Shown here: positions 8,884-18,822 of the stretch, piece after piece
Layout of the letters: each line of letters opens with the position of its first letter
Position numbering within the stretch: position 1 is the stretch's first letter
Notes under the pieces: model-generated
What the model was told of the DNA's origin: nothing
Seen by the model: the letters and a program-made list of their open reading frames with translations, nothing else
Database searches by the model: none
Assembly (NCBI GenBank): GCA_029268225.1
Contig: JAJUGJ010000009.1
Location: 1 to 64,000 of the forward strand
Length of the DNA: 64,000 nt
Direction of reading: 5' to 3'
Origin: Burkholderiales bacterium
Lineage (GTDB): Bacteria > Pseudomonadota > Gammaproteobacteria > Burkholderiales > Burkholderiaceae_C
Position numbers and translations under genes: made by a program

Positions 8884-9854
8884 AACGCCATGCTTTTCTG
8901 GTGGGCGCCTTCGTGCTGCTGGCCCTGGTGCTGGTGGTGGCCGGCGTGCTCACCCTCAACAAATCCGGCTGGTTCCACACTCGACACCAGGCGGTGGTGT
9001 ACTTCGATGACAGCGTCAAGGGCCTCTACATTGGCGCGCCAGTCACCTTCCGCGGCGTGAAAATGGGCGAGGTCACACGCATTGGTGTGGAAGTGAACCA
9101 GCAGACCCTGGTGGCGCGCATCCCCGTCACCCTGACTCTGGGCACCGAATCGCTGCAGATGGATTCGGGCAGTGGGCAAGCCCAGGAGCTGGATCTGCCA
9201 GAGCTGGTCAAACGTGGTCTGCGCGCTCGTCTGATCCTGCAAAGTGTGGTCACGGGGCAGACCGCCATTGAGCTGGACTTCCGACCGGACCTGCCTGGTC
9301 GTTTGCTCGCTGATGGCAAAGGGCCCATCCCGGAGATCCCGACCATGCAGGACAAGCTGGACGCCCTGATCACCCAGGTCCAAGAGCTGCCGCTGGGCGA
9401 GATGGTGGCCGAATTGCGTCAGACCATGCGCACACTCAACGACACGCTCAAGACGAGTCAGACTGCGATTGAAAAGACCAGCCAACAGCTGAACGCCACC
9501 GGTGTTCAAGCCCGCCAGACCCTGGCCACCGCCGATGCGGCCTTGAAGAATGTGAAGGCGCAAACCACGCTCACCTTGCAGTCCCTGCAACAGCTGAGCG
9601 ACACGACGCGTGGCACCGTCACGCAGATGCAGCCGGCTCTGCAACAGACTTTGCAGGAAACCCGGCTGGCCGCCGAAGGCGCACGCCGAGCCATGCAGGA
9701 TCTGGCGGCTGTGGCCGCCCCAGGGTCGCCTTTGCGCACCGATGTGAATGCGGCGGTGAGCGACCTCTCGCAAGCGGCCCGCAGCCTGCGTTCGTTTGCC
9801 GACCAGGTCGAGCGTGAACCCAACAGCCTGATTTTTGGAGGAAGCCAGCCGTGA
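8880..9854 (+). CDS. MlaD/MCE-domain lipid-binding protein
   Basis: 324 residues, starting in an ATGA overlap with the ATPase gene. One N-terminal membrane anchor (residues about 7-25) precedes an MCE domain (about 39-115, with VVYFDDSVKGL and GAPVTFRGVKMGEVT). The C-terminal half is long, Gln/Thr-rich and helical (about 155-275), probably coiled coil. MCE proteins form hexameric rings that carry lipids across the periplasm. The long helical tail resembles PqiB/YebT-like or TGD-like members more than the short E. coli MlaD. Confidence 0.92.
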   Translation: MKRHAFLVGAFVLLALVLVVAGVLTLNKSGWFHTRHQAVVYFDDSVKGLYIGAPVTFRGVKMGEVTRIGVEVNQQTLVARIPVTLTLGTESLQMDSGSGQAQELDLPELVKRGLRARLILQSVVTGQTAIELDFRPDLPGRLLADGKGPIPEIPTMQDKLDALITQVQELPLGEMVAELRQTMRTLNDTLKTSQTAIEKTSQQLNATGVQARQTLATADAALKNVKAQTTLTLQSLQQLSDTTRGTVTQMQPALQQTLQETRLAAEGARRAMQDLAAVAAPGSPLRTDVNAAVSDLSQAARSLRSFADQVEREPNSLIFGGSQP

Positions 9855-10543
9855 CGATGCAAGCTGTTTCACCATCCCACCGTCAGGCTCGGCCTGGGCA
9901 TGCGTTCAAAGCCTGTTGCCTGCCGCTGTGTGTGGTGCTGGGCATGACCCTGGCAGGCTGTGCCAGCTCTCCGCCGGAGCGAACCTGGTTGTCGCTGCCT
10001 TTGGACGCCAGTCCCGCAACGCCGCAGGCGCCTGCGCCGGCCACCGGGAGTGCCTCGACGCCAGTCGCAACCGGCATCGTGTCCCGCGGCACCCCACAGT
10101 TGCGCCTGCTGCGCGTGCAGATCCCCGAATACCTGCAGAGCAACCGAGTCCGCTACCGCGACAGCGCCGCCACCCTGGCGGAGTGGCCGGGCGTGCGATG
10201 GGCGGAGCGTGTCGAGATCGGCCTCACCCGCCACCTGGCTGAGCAATTGAATGGCTTGGTGGGCACAGGCACGGTGTGCGACGACGCCTGCCATGCCACG
10301 CCCAATGTCGGCAACCTGCAAGTGAGCTATGTCGCGCTGGACCACGACCGGCCCCAGGCGCGCCTGCATGCCCAGGTGAACTGGGCGTTGACCCCAACAC
10401 CGGGCAGTGCGGCCACCCCACGCCAAGGGCAAGTGCGTTGGACGGAACCTGTGCAGGAAGACAGCCCAACGGGGCAGGCTGCTGCCATGGCACGCGCCAA
10501 TGCCGCCATCGCGCGAGAGCTGGCGCAGCAACTGCGTCTGTAA
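9851..10543 (+). CDS. ABC-type transport auxiliary lipoprotein (PqiC-like)
   Basis: 230 residues. GTG 9851 is preferred because GGAGGA lies 8 nt upstream and it overlaps the MlaD stop; ATG 9857 is an alternative. The N-terminus is a lipoprotein signal with lipobox LAGC, so the mature protein starts at a lipidated Cys, presumably on the outer membrane. The body (PQLRLLRVQIPEYL, RYRDSAATLAEWPGVRWAE) fits the PqiC/ABC-transport-auxiliary family (PF03886). It probably receives or docks the MCE ring at the outer membrane. It is the last gene of the operon and convergent with hrpA; no clear terminator is seen in the 72-bp gap. Confidence 0.88.
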   Translation: MTMQAVSPSHRQARPGHAFKACCLPLCVVLGMTLAGCASSPPERTWLSLPLDASPATPQAPAPATGSASTPVATGIVSRGTPQLRLLRVQIPEYLQSNRVRYRDSAATLAEWPGVRWAERVEIGLTRHLAEQLNGLVGTGTVCDDACHATPNVGNLQVSYVALDHDRPQARLHAQVNWALTPTPGSAATPRQGQVRWTEPVQEDSPTGQAAAMARANAAIARELAQQLRL

Positions 10544-10615
10544 ACCCTGTCGCCCCGCAGATCAGGCCTTGCACGGATCAGGCGGCGCACACCCTGGCGC
10601 TTCCGCCTCGGGTGA

Positions 10616-13600
10616 TCAAGCCGTGATCTGCCCCCAGGCCTTTTCCAGTCGCTTGATGCTGACGGGTTGGGGCGTGCGCAACTCCTGCGCGAACAGGCTC
10701 ACACGCAACTCCTCCAGCAGCCAGCGGAACTCGTCGGTGCGCGCGTCCAGCACGCCTTTGAGCTCGGCCAGACGGCGGGTGTAGCGCTGGTCCAGCGGGC
10801 GCAATTCGGTCAGGCGTTGTGCGTCGCGGGCCGGGTCACCTTTGAGCTTGTCCAGGCGCAGCGTGATGGCCTTGAGGTAGCGCGGGAAGTGCTGCAACTG
10901 CGTGTACGGTGTCTGCGCAATGAAGCGCTTGGGCATCAGGCGCTGCAACTGACCCGCGATGTCGTCGGCCACGTCCTTGGGCGGTTTGGCGTCTTTCAGC
11001 TTGCGCGTCGCCGCAGCATATTCAATCAGCACGGTACCCACCAGGCGCGCCACTTCCTGCGCGATCAGGTTCAGGCGGGTGCGCCCTTCTTCCACGCGCG
11101 CCTTGAAGCTGGCGGCATCGGTGGGCAGCGGGTCGGCGAGGTAGGCGCGGTCCAGCGCCACGGCGATGATCTGGTCACGCAGTTCATCGGCAGTGCCCAG
11201 GCTCATGTAGGCCATGGCCATCTTCTGCAGATCGGGGATGTTCTTTTCCAGGTACTTGAGTGGCTCCTTGATCTGCAAGGCCACCAGACGGCGTAGACCG
11301 GCGCGGTGTTTGGCCGCGGCCACGTCGGGCTCGTCAAAGATGTCGATCTCAACGTGAGCGCCCTTGTCGATCAGCGCTGGGAAGCCCACCAGCGTGTGGC
11401 CGCCCCGCTGGATCTCCATCAGCTCGGGCAGTTCGCCAAAGGTCCAGTCGGTGAAGGCTTGCGCAGCCTGAGGCTTGGCGGCGGCACCGCCGGACGCCCC
11501 ACCTGAGCCACCCTTGCCTGCGCCCCCCTGGGCGCCTGCAGGCACGCGCTGCGCCCCGCCCCCCGGGGTCGCACCTCGACCGTCGGCCTTGTCCGACGCT
11601 GTCTGTGAGCGCGCTCCAGGCTGAGCGGCAGAGGTGCCCTCACCTGCCGCGGCACCCGTAGCGCCACCGCTCGCACCGCCCTGGGCCACAGCCTGCGCCT
11701 TCAAAGCCGCCAAGGCCTGGAAGGCGCCTCGCGCCAGTGAACCCAACTCGGCCTTCAGCACCGCGAGGTTGCGACCCATGCCCAACTGACGCCCATGCTC
11801 GTCCACCACGCGGTAGTTCATGAACAGGTGCGGCGAGAGCATGTCCAGCTTGAAGTCATTGCGCTTCACATCGAGCTGGGTCTTGTCGCGCACGGCCTTG
11901 AGCAGCACGTCCATCAGGCCGCCCTGCCCGAACGGCACAGACTGCACGAAGGACTCGGCGTAATCGGGCAGCGGCACGAGGCGCGCACGGGGTTTCTGGT
12001 GCAGGCTCTTGAGCAGCGCCAGCACTTTGTCCTTGAGCATGCCAGGTACCAGCCATTCGCCGGGCTCTTCCTGCACCTGATTCAGCGCGAAGATGGGGAT
12101 GGTCACGGTCACGCCATCGCGGGCGTCGCCAGGTTCATGCAAATAGGTGGCAGCGCAGTCCACGCCGCCCATGCGGATCACCTTGGGGAAGGCCGCGCTG
12201 GTGATGCCGGCGGCCTCGTGGCGCATCAGCTCCTCGCGGCTCAGGTAGAGCAGCTTCGGGTTCTCGCGGCTGGCCACCTTGTACCAACGCTCGAAGCTAT
12301 GGCCGCTCATCACCTCGGGCGGGATCTGCGCGTCGTAAAAGGCGTAGATCAGCTCGTCGTCCACCAGCACGTCTTGGCGGCGCGACTTGTGTTCGAGCTG
12401 CTCAACCTGGCTGATCAGCTTGCGGTTGGCCGCCAGGAAGGGCAGACGCGTCTCCCACTCCTGCCCCACCAGCGCTTCGCGGATGAAGATCTCGCGGGCC
12501 TTGAGCGCATCGACCAGACCGAAGTTGACGCGCTTGTTGTTGTAGACCACCAGGCCATACAGCGTCGCCCGTTCCAGCGCCACCACCTCGCTGGCCTTCT
12601 TTTCCCAATGCGGGTCGAGCAGCTGCTTTTTGAGCAAGTGGCCACCCATCTGCACCAACCAGGGCTGTTCGATGTTGGCAATGCCACGACCAAACAGGCG
12701 CGTGGTCTCGACCAGTTCGGCCGCCAGAATCCAGCGCCCCGGCTTCTTGCTCAGGTTGGCGCCGGGGTGCTTGTAGAACTTGATGCCACGCGCGCCCAGG
12801 TACCAGTCTTCCTCGTCGCTCTTGCAGCCGATGTTGCCCAACAAGCCCGACAGCAGCGACAGGTGCACCTGCTCGTAGGTGGCCGGGGCACCGTTGAGGC
12901 GCCAGCTGTGCTCGGCCACGACGGTGTGCAGCTGGGTGTAGACATCCTTCCACTCGCGCACGCGGCGCGGGTTGATGTAGTTGTCGCGCAGCAGCTGTTC
13001 GTACTTGCGGTGGCTGAGCTTGTGCTTTTCTGGCTGGCCCGGTTCGTGGTGCCCATGCCCACCGCGCGACTCGTCCAGCCACTTCCACAGCTTGAGCGTA
13101 CCCATGAACTCCGACTTCTCGTCGTCGAACTGCTTGTGCTTGGTGTCGGCCTGCTGTTGCTGGTCAATGGGCCGGTCGCGCACGTCCTGCACGCTCAAGG
13201 AGGCAGCGATCACCAGCACCTCGGCCAGCGCCTGCCGGTCCTTGGCTTCCAGGATCATGCGGCCTACGCGCGGGTCGAGCGGCAAGCGGGCCAGGTCCAT
13301 GCCCAGCTTGGTGATCTCGTTGTTGTCGTCAACCGCGCCCAGCTCGTTGAGCAGCTGGTAGCCGTCGGCAATGGCCTTGCGCAGCGGCGGCTCAATGAAG
13401 GGGAAGTCGTCCACCAGGCCCAGGTGCAGCGACTTCATCCGCAGGATCACCCCGGCCAGCGAAGAGCGCAGGATTTCCGGGTCGGTGAAACGCGGGCGGG
13501 CGTTGAAGTCCTTCTCGTCGTACAGACGGATGCAAATGCCGTTGGCCACCCGGCCGCAGCGCCCTGCCCGCTGGTTGGCGGCCGCCTGGCTGATCGGCTC

Positions 13601-14653
13601 GATCTGCAACTGCTCAACCTTGTTGCGGAAGCTGTAGCGCTTGACACGCGCCAGACCCGAGTCGATCACGTAACGGATACCTGGCACCGTCAGCGAGGTC
13701 TCGGCCACGTTGGTGGCCAGCACGATGCGGCGTCCACCCCCGGTCTTGAAGACCTCGTCTTGCTCCAGCTGGCTCAGGCGAGCAAACAGCGGAAGGATGT
13801 TGGCCGTGACTCGGTGATGGGCAAAGTGCTTGCGCAGGTGGTCGGCCGCTTCGCGGATCTCACGCTCGCCGGGCAGGAAAACCAGGATGTCGCCACTGCC
13901 CTCACGCCACAACTCGTCGGCGGCGTCGGTGATGGCCTCGTTCAGGCCGTACTCGCGGCTTTCTTCAAACGGGCGGTAGCGCTGCTCGACCGGGAACAGG
14001 CGCCCGGACACCATGATGACCGGCGCCGGCCCCTTGGCAGACTCGAAATGCTTGGCAAAGCGGTCGGCATCGATCGTGGCCGAGGTCACGATGATCTTCA
14101 GGTCCGGGCGGCGCGGCAGCAACTGGCGCAGGTAGCCCAGCAGGAAGTCGATGTTGAGGCTGCGTTCGTGCGCCTCGTCGATGATGAGGGTGTCGTAGGC
14201 GCGCAGGTCCGGGTCGCCCTGGGTCTCGGCCAGCAAGATGCCGTCGGTCATCAGCTTGACGCTGGCACCGGGCTGCAGCCGGTCCTGGAAACGCACCTTG
14301 TAGCCCACCACCTCGCCCAGGGGCGTGTTCAACTCCTCGGCAATGCGCTTGGCCACACTGGAGGCCGCAATCCGCCGCGGCTGGGTGTGGCCGATCAGCT
14401 TGGGCCGCAGGTGGCGCGGCGCCTTCGGGTCGCGCGGCTGGCCCCAGCCCCCGCGCCCCATGGTCAAGGCGATCTTAGGCAGCTGCGTGGTCTTGCCCGA
14501 GCCCGTCTCGCCGCAGACGATGATGACCTGATGCTCGCGCAGGGCGGCTTCGATCTCGTCGCGTTTGCCGCTGACGGGCAGCGATTCGGGAAAGGTGATG
14601 GCGGGGAGGGACACGGGTAAGACTGGAGAAAGCCGCAGGGGAAAAGTGCGCAT
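10616..14653 (-). CDS. hrpA: ATP-dependent RNA helicase HrpA
   Basis: 1345 residues from ATG 14653, 9 bp from the start of the divergent amidase gene; GTG 14614 is an alternative start closer to the conserved region. It is a DEAH-box helicase: Walker A GETGSGKTTQ, motif II IDEAHERS, motif III VTSATIDADRF, motif VI QRAGRCGR. HA2, OB-fold and the long C-terminal DUF3418 region of HrpA follow. A Gly/Ala-rich low-complexity insert lies at about residues 980-1068. In E. coli HrpA acts on mRNA and stalled ribosomes. A long open frame on the opposite strand is a GC-rich shadow. Confidence 0.95.
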   Translation of the reverse strand: MRTFPLRLSPVLPVSLPAITFPESLPVSGKRDEIEAALREHQVIIVCGETGSGKTTQLPKIALTMGRGGWGQPRDPKAPRHLRPKLIGHTQPRRIAASSVAKRIAEELNTPLGEVVGYKVRFQDRLQPGASVKLMTDGILLAETQGDPDLRAYDTLIIDEAHERSLNIDFLLGYLRQLLPRRPDLKIIVTSATIDADRFAKHFESAKGPAPVIMVSGRLFPVEQRYRPFEESREYGLNEAITDAADELWREGSGDILVFLPGEREIREAADHLRKHFAHHRVTANILPLFARLSQLEQDEVFKTGGGRRIVLATNVAETSLTVPGIRYVIDSGLARVKRYSFRNKVEQLQIEPISQAAANQRAGRCGRVANGICIRLYDEKDFNARPRFTDPEILRSSLAGVILRMKSLHLGLVDDFPFIEPPLRKAIADGYQLLNELGAVDDNNEITKLGMDLARLPLDPRVGRMILEAKDRQALAEVLVIAASLSVQDVRDRPIDQQQQADTKHKQFDDEKSEFMGTLKLWKWLDESRGGHGHHEPGQPEKHKLSHRKYEQLLRDNYINPRRVREWKDVYTQLHTVVAEHSWRLNGAPATYEQVHLSLLSGLLGNIGCKSDEEDWYLGARGIKFYKHPGANLSKKPGRWILAAELVETTRLFGRGIANIEQPWLVQMGGHLLKKQLLDPHWEKKASEVVALERATLYGLVVYNNKRVNFGLVDALKAREIFIREALVGQEWETRLPFLAANRKLISQVEQLEHKSRRQDVLVDDELIYAFYDAQIPPEVMSGHSFERWYKVASRENPKLLYLSREELMRHEAAGITSAAFPKVIRMGGVDCAATYLHEPGDARDGVTVTIPIFALNQVQEEPGEWLVPGMLKDKVLALLKSLHQKPRARLVPLPDYAESFVQSVPFGQGGLMDVLLKAVRDKTQLDVKRNDFKLDMLSPHLFMNYRVVDEHGRQLGMGRNLAVLKAELGSLARGAFQALAALKAQAVAQGGASGGATGAAAGEGTSAAQPGARSQTASDKADGRGATPGGGAQRVPAGAQGGAGKGGSGGASGGAAAKPQAAQAFTDWTFGELPELMEIQRGGHTLVGFPALIDKGAHVEIDIFDEPDVAAAKHRAGLRRLVALQIKEPLKYLEKNIPDLQKMAMAYMSLGTADELRDQIIAVALDRAYLADPLPTDAASFKARVEEGRTRLNLIAQEVARLVGTVLIEYAAATRKLKDAKPPKDVADDIAGQLQRLMPKRFIAQTPYTQLQHFPRYLKAITLRLDKLKGDPARDAQRLTELRPLDQRYTRRLAELKGVLDARTDEFRWLLEELRVSLFAQELRTPQPVSIKRLEKAWGQITA

Positions 14654-14662
14654 TATCCCGCC

Positions 14663-16150
14663 ATGCACTTCGACGACTACCAACGCTACGACGCCCTCGG
14701 GCTGGCCGATCTGGTCCGCCGGGGTGAGGTTCACCCCGGCGAGTTGCTGGACGCGGCCCTGGCGCGCGCCGACGCCACGGCATCACTGAACGCCATCGTG
14801 ATGCGGCTGGACGACACCGCACGCGCACGGACGCAGGCACCATTTGATCCCTCGGCCCCGTTTGCCGGCGTGCCCTTCCTGGTCAAGGACCTATTCCAAG
14901 ACCTGAAGGGACTGCCCTCCTCAGGTGGCTGTCGCGCCCTGAAGAGCGTGCCCGCGCCCGAGGATGCCGACGTGGTGCGTCGCTGGCGTGAGGCCGGCCT
15001 GGTCATTTTCGGCAAGACCAACACGCCCGAGTTCGGTGCCAAGAACGTGACCGAGCCTCTGGCCTGGGGTCCGGCTCGCAATCCCTGGGACCCCACCCGC
15101 ACCCCAGGTGGATCTTCCGGGGGCTCGGCGGCCGCCGTGGCGGCGGGCATCGTGCCCGTGGCGGGCGCCAACGACGGTGGCGGCTCCATCCGCATCCCGG
15201 CAGCGGCCTGCGGGCTGTTCGGGCTCAAGGCGGGACGCGGGCGCATCTCCATGGGCCCACTGATGGGCGAGGCCCTCAACGGCGCCGCCGTCCAAGGTGT
15301 GGTCTCGCACAGCGTGCGCGACACCGCCGCCATGCTCGACGTGCTGCAAGGCCCCGAGGCGCACGCGCCCTATCACATGTCTGCGCCCGAGGTGCCCTAC
15401 CGGAAATGCCTGGAACGCCCGCCAGGGCGACTGCGCATTGGCTACAGCACCCACTCCCCCATCGGCACCCCGGTGGACCCGCAAGCCATCGCCGCCGTGG
15501 CCGATGCGGCCGCCTTGCTCACCGACCTGGGCCACCACGTCGAGCCTTGCGACACGCCCTTCAACGGCGTGCAACTGGCGGAAGACTTTCTGCTGGCCTG
15601 GTTCTGCGCCCAGGCCTTCATCATCGACCACATCGAGCGCACCCACGGGGCCAGCCGGAACGACTTTGAAGCCGACACGCGCCTGATGGCCGCCATCGGT
15701 CGCCGCACCTCGGCCTTGCAGTTGCTGCAGTGCGAAGCACGCTGGCATGAGCACAACCTGGCGCTGTCCACCTTCCACGCGCAATACGATCTGTGGCTGT
15801 CCCCCACGCTGGCCGCGCCACCGCCCCGGATCGGCAGCCTGGCCACCCCGCCGGCCCTGGCCATGGTCAGCGATGTCGCCGCCCGCCTGGGCCTGGCCGG
15901 CTGGCTCAGCGACACCCCGCAGTTCAAGCAAACGGTACTGAGCAACCTGGGCTGGACGCCCTACACCCAACTCGCCAACCTCACTGGGCGCCCCGCGATG
16001 TCGGTGCCGCTGTACCGCACGCCTGACGGCCTGCCGCTGGGCGTGCAGTTCGTGGCGCCGCTCAACGGTGAAGCGCAGTTGTTACAACTGGCATCGCAGT
16101 TGGAAGCAGCACGCCCATGGCGTCACCCCCTCAGCGCCACTGCAGCCTGA
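14663..16150 (+). CDS. Amidase signature (AS) family amidase
   Basis: 495 residues. The AS catalytic triad is intact: Lys75 in FLVKDLF, cis-Ser151 in GGSSGGS and nucleophile Ser175 in DGGGSIRIP; spacing agrees with the family. These enzymes hydrolyse amide bonds (amides, aryl-acylamides, nylon oligomers and others), so the substrate cannot be set from sequence. No GatB or GatC is nearby, and the C-terminal half differs from GatA, so a stand-alone hydrolase is likely. It is probably cytoplasmic, with no signal peptide. Confidence 0.92.
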   Translation: MHFDDYQRYDALGLADLVRRGEVHPGELLDAALARADATASLNAIVMRLDDTARARTQAPFDPSAPFAGVPFLVKDLFQDLKGLPSSGGCRALKSVPAPEDADVVRRWREAGLVIFGKTNTPEFGAKNVTEPLAWGPARNPWDPTRTPGGSSGGSAAAVAAGIVPVAGANDGGGSIRIPAAACGLFGLKAGRGRISMGPLMGEALNGAAVQGVVSHSVRDTAAMLDVLQGPEAHAPYHMSAPEVPYRKCLERPPGRLRIGYSTHSPIGTPVDPQAIAAVADAAALLTDLGHHVEPCDTPFNGVQLAEDFLLAWFCAQAFIIDHIERTHGASRNDFEADTRLMAAIGRRTSALQLLQCEARWHEHNLALSTFHAQYDLWLSPTLAAPPPRIGSLATPPALAMVSDVAARLGLAGWLSDTPQFKQTVLSNLGWTPYTQLANLTGRPAMSVPLYRTPDGLPLGVQFVAPLNGEAQLLQLASQLEAARPWRHPLSATAA

Positions 16151-16270
16151 AAGAGAGGTGGAGAAAACGGATGGGCTGTGTCGAATACACGGATCAAGAC
16201 CCGGATTTTCGGAAACATAGAAGACAACCGGTAAGATCAAGACAGACTGGTTCGTCACTGCCGGAGTCTC

Positions 16271-17380
16271 ATGGTCCTGCCCCCTCCACTGTTGCGCCTG
16301 TTGCTGGGCTCGGATCCTGAACGCCATGCGGCGATCGGTCTGACCCTGTCAACCAGTGGGCTCTACCTGTTCAACGCCGGGCTGGTCCTCGCGGCCGTGC
16401 CGCTGGGGTATGCATCGGCCAAATTGGCGCCCTATCTGCTCGCCTGCATGCTGACAGGCGCAGTGGTGTTTTATGCCCTGCTCCGCTCAGGGCTGAGTCG
16501 GCGCTTGCCTGACCCGAACCTGGTCATGGCGCAAGCCCTTTACTGTGCACTCACCGTGGCCGTGGGTTATCTGACGGTACACATGCACTTTCGAGGCGTC
16601 GTGCTGGCCTTCATGCCGGCGATCCTGTTGCCCACACAGTTTGCCCTGTCGCCACGGCGCATTCGTCAGCTGACCCTGGCCATGTTCCTGCTGTTGATCG
16701 GCACGACTGCGGTCAACTGGTACGTCAACGAGGGAGAAACTCACATCTACGGCGACATCCTGCGGTGTGCATATGTCAGTGCCATCTTGCTGGCAGTGTG
16801 TGAGGTGGCCCTGCGCGTCAGCCGCGCCCGACACGACATGAAGCTCAAAAGCGAAGCCTTGGCCAAGGCACTGCACAAGGTGGAGCACATGGCCTCTCAC
16901 GATCAACTCACCGGCTTGATCAACCGGCACCGCATGCACGAGATCCTGGACAAGGAATGGCATCGACTGCAGCGCCAGCATCATCCCACCACCCTGATCA
17001 TGATGGATCTGGATCACTTCAAGCGCGTCAATGACAGCCACGGTCACCAGGTAGGCGATGCCGTCTTGCGGCAGTTTGCGCTGCTGGCCGACACCTGCCT
17101 TCGTGACGCCGACGTGGTAGCGCGCTGGGGCGGAGAAGAGTTTCTGGTGTTTTGCCCAGACACCACCCCTGAGCAGGCTCTGGTCGCCCTGAATCGCCTG
17201 CGCGAGCAAGTGCGCTTCCAGCCCTTCCTGGGGCAGCATCCCAGCGTGACCATCACCTTTTCGGCCGGTTTGGCTGCGGTTCGCCCGAGCGAGAGCATGG
17301 AGAGCGCCATTGATCGCGCTGACCAGGCGCTGTACCAAGCGAAAGAGGCGGGGCGTGATCGCTTCATGCAAAGCCCATAA
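16271..17380 (+). CDS. Membrane-bound GGDEF diguanylate cyclase
   Basis: 369 residues. The N-terminal half has about five to six membrane helices without a recognisable ligand domain. A short coiled linker leads into a GGDEF domain with active-site GGEEF at 287-291, so synthesis of c-di-GMP from two GTP is expected. The inhibitory I-site RDAD (278-281) lies five residues ahead, so product feedback is likely. The signal sensed is unknown. The gene stands alone between the amidase and argA, with 120 bp upstream showing no clear promoter. Confidence 0.92.
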   Translation: MVLPPPLLRLLLGSDPERHAAIGLTLSTSGLYLFNAGLVLAAVPLGYASAKLAPYLLACMLTGAVVFYALLRSGLSRRLPDPNLVMAQALYCALTVAVGYLTVHMHFRGVVLAFMPAILLPTQFALSPRRIRQLTLAMFLLLIGTTAVNWYVNEGETHIYGDILRCAYVSAILLAVCEVALRVSRARHDMKLKSEALAKALHKVEHMASHDQLTGLINRHRMHEILDKEWHRLQRQHHPTTLIMMDLDHFKRVNDSHGHQVGDAVLRQFALLADTCLRDADVVARWGGEEFLVFCPDTTPEQALVALNRLREQVRFQPFLGQHPSVTITFSAGLAAVRPSESMESAIDRADQALYQAKEAGRDRFMQSP

Positions 17381-17410
17381 TATGGCTGGCTGACGCTTTT
17401 CACCTACCCC

Positions 17411-18793
17411 ATGGATCTGGTCTTCCCCCACACCTTCGTGCCCTGGTTTCGTTCGGTGGCACCCCACATCCACGCCCATCGAGGCAAGACCTTCGTGGTC
17501 GCCTTGTCGGGGGAGTTGATTGCGGCCGGCAAGCTCGAGAGCTTCGTACAAGACCTTGCGCTGATGCACGCCATGGGCATCAAGATCGTGCTGGCGCACG
17601 GCTTCCGCCCCCAGCTGGAAGAGCAGCTGCGCGCCAAGGGGCAGACCTCGCACTTCAGCCATGGCATGCGCATCACCGACCCGGTGGCGCTCGACTGTGC
17701 CCAGGAGGCCGCCGGCCAACTGCGCTACGAAATCGAGGCCGCCTTCTCGCTGGGCTTGCCGAACACGCCCATGGCTGGCGCGGCCATCAGCCTGATCTCC
17801 GGCAACTTCATCACGGCCCGCCCCGTCGGCATCGTGGACGGCGTGGACTTCATGCACACCGGTCTGGTTCGCAAAATCGATGCTGTGGCCGTGCGCCGCG
17901 CCATCGACACCGGTGCCCTGGTGATGCTCTCGCCTTTCGGGTTTTCGCACACCGGTGAAGCGTTCAACCTGAGCATGGAAGACGTGGCCACCAGCGCAGC
18001 CATCGCCTTGCAGGCCGACAAGCTGGTCTTCGTGACCGAAGTGCGCGGCATCTTGCAGAGCATCGTCGCCGACCCGGCCCGTGCGGTGGCCCTGGAGGCG
18101 CGCCAGTACGATCCCGATGAAGAGGTGGACCAGGAACTCGCCTTGGCCGATGCCAAGCGCCTGCTGGCCGCGCTGCCCAACCCTACCCAGCCTACGGATA
18201 CGGCGTTCTACCTGCAACACGCCGTGAAGGCGGCCGAAGGTGGCGTGGAGCGGGTGCACATCATCCCCTACCGGGTGGATGGTGCCTTGTTGATGGAGGT
18301 GTTCACCCACGATGGCGTGGGCACCATGATCGTCGACGAGAAGCTGGAAAGCCTGCGTGAGGCCACGCCCGATGACGTGGGCGGCATCCTGCAGTTGATC
18401 GAGCCCTTCGAACAGGACGGCACCCTGGTCAAGCGCAGCCGGACCGAGATCGAACGCGATGTGGCCCAGTACACCGTGATCGAACACGACGGTGTGATTT
18501 TCGGATGCGCCGCGTTGTACCCCTTCCCTGAAGCCGGCACGGCCGAGATGGCTGCGCTGACGATTTCGCCCAGCGTGCAGGGCCAGGGAGACGGCGAACG
18601 CATCCTCAAACGCATCGAGCAACGCGCACGCGCAATGGGCCTATCCACATTGTTTGTATTGACAACGCGTACCATGCACTGGTTTATCAAACGCGGCTTC
18701 GCGCCGGTCGATCCGAACTGGTTGCCCGAGGCCCGCAAGCGCAGCTACAAGTGGGACCGGCGCTCTCAAGTGCTGGTCAAGCACCTCAAGTGA
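17411..18793 (+). CDS. argA: Amino-acid N-acetyltransferase (N-acetylglutamate synthase)
   Basis: 460 residues, the usual length for ArgA. An amino-acid-kinase-like domain occupies about residues 15-270 (VVALSGELIAAGK, LAHGFRPQLE, VMLSPFGFS). A GNAT domain follows at about 310-450, with the acetyl-CoA loop in SVQGQGDGERI. It catalyses acetyl-CoA plus glutamate to N-acetylglutamate, the first step of arginine synthesis; the kinase-like domain normally binds arginine for feedback inhibition. The same window carries argD, but far away, so the arginine genes are dispersed. yggX follows 29 bp downstream, possibly co-transcribed. Confidence 0.95.
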   Translation: MDLVFPHTFVPWFRSVAPHIHAHRGKTFVVALSGELIAAGKLESFVQDLALMHAMGIKIVLAHGFRPQLEEQLRAKGQTSHFSHGMRITDPVALDCAQEAAGQLRYEIEAAFSLGLPNTPMAGAAISLISGNFITARPVGIVDGVDFMHTGLVRKIDAVAVRRAIDTGALVMLSPFGFSHTGEAFNLSMEDVATSAAIALQADKLVFVTEVRGILQSIVADPARAVALEARQYDPDEEVDQELALADAKRLLAALPNPTQPTDTAFYLQHAVKAAEGGVERVHIIPYRVDGALLMEVFTHDGVGTMIVDEKLESLREATPDDVGGILQLIEPFEQDGTLVKRSRTEIERDVAQYTVIEHDGVIFGCAALYPFPEAGTAEMAALTISPSVQGQGDGERILKRIEQRARAMGLSTLFVLTTRTMHWFIKRGFAPVDPNWLPEARKRSYKWDRRSQVLVKHLK

Positions 18794-18822
18794 TTTTTCT
18801 TCAGAACTGACAAGACGACACC

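Noticed and set aside
11795-14620. 941-codon plus-strand frame opposite hrpA
   Set aside because: It is His/Gln/Leu-rich, lacks any motif and mirrors hrpA codons; a GC-rich antisense shadow.
16487-18622. 711-codon minus-strand frame opposite the GGDEF gene and argA
   Set aside because: It spans two recognised genes and their spacer on the other strand and has no domain signature.
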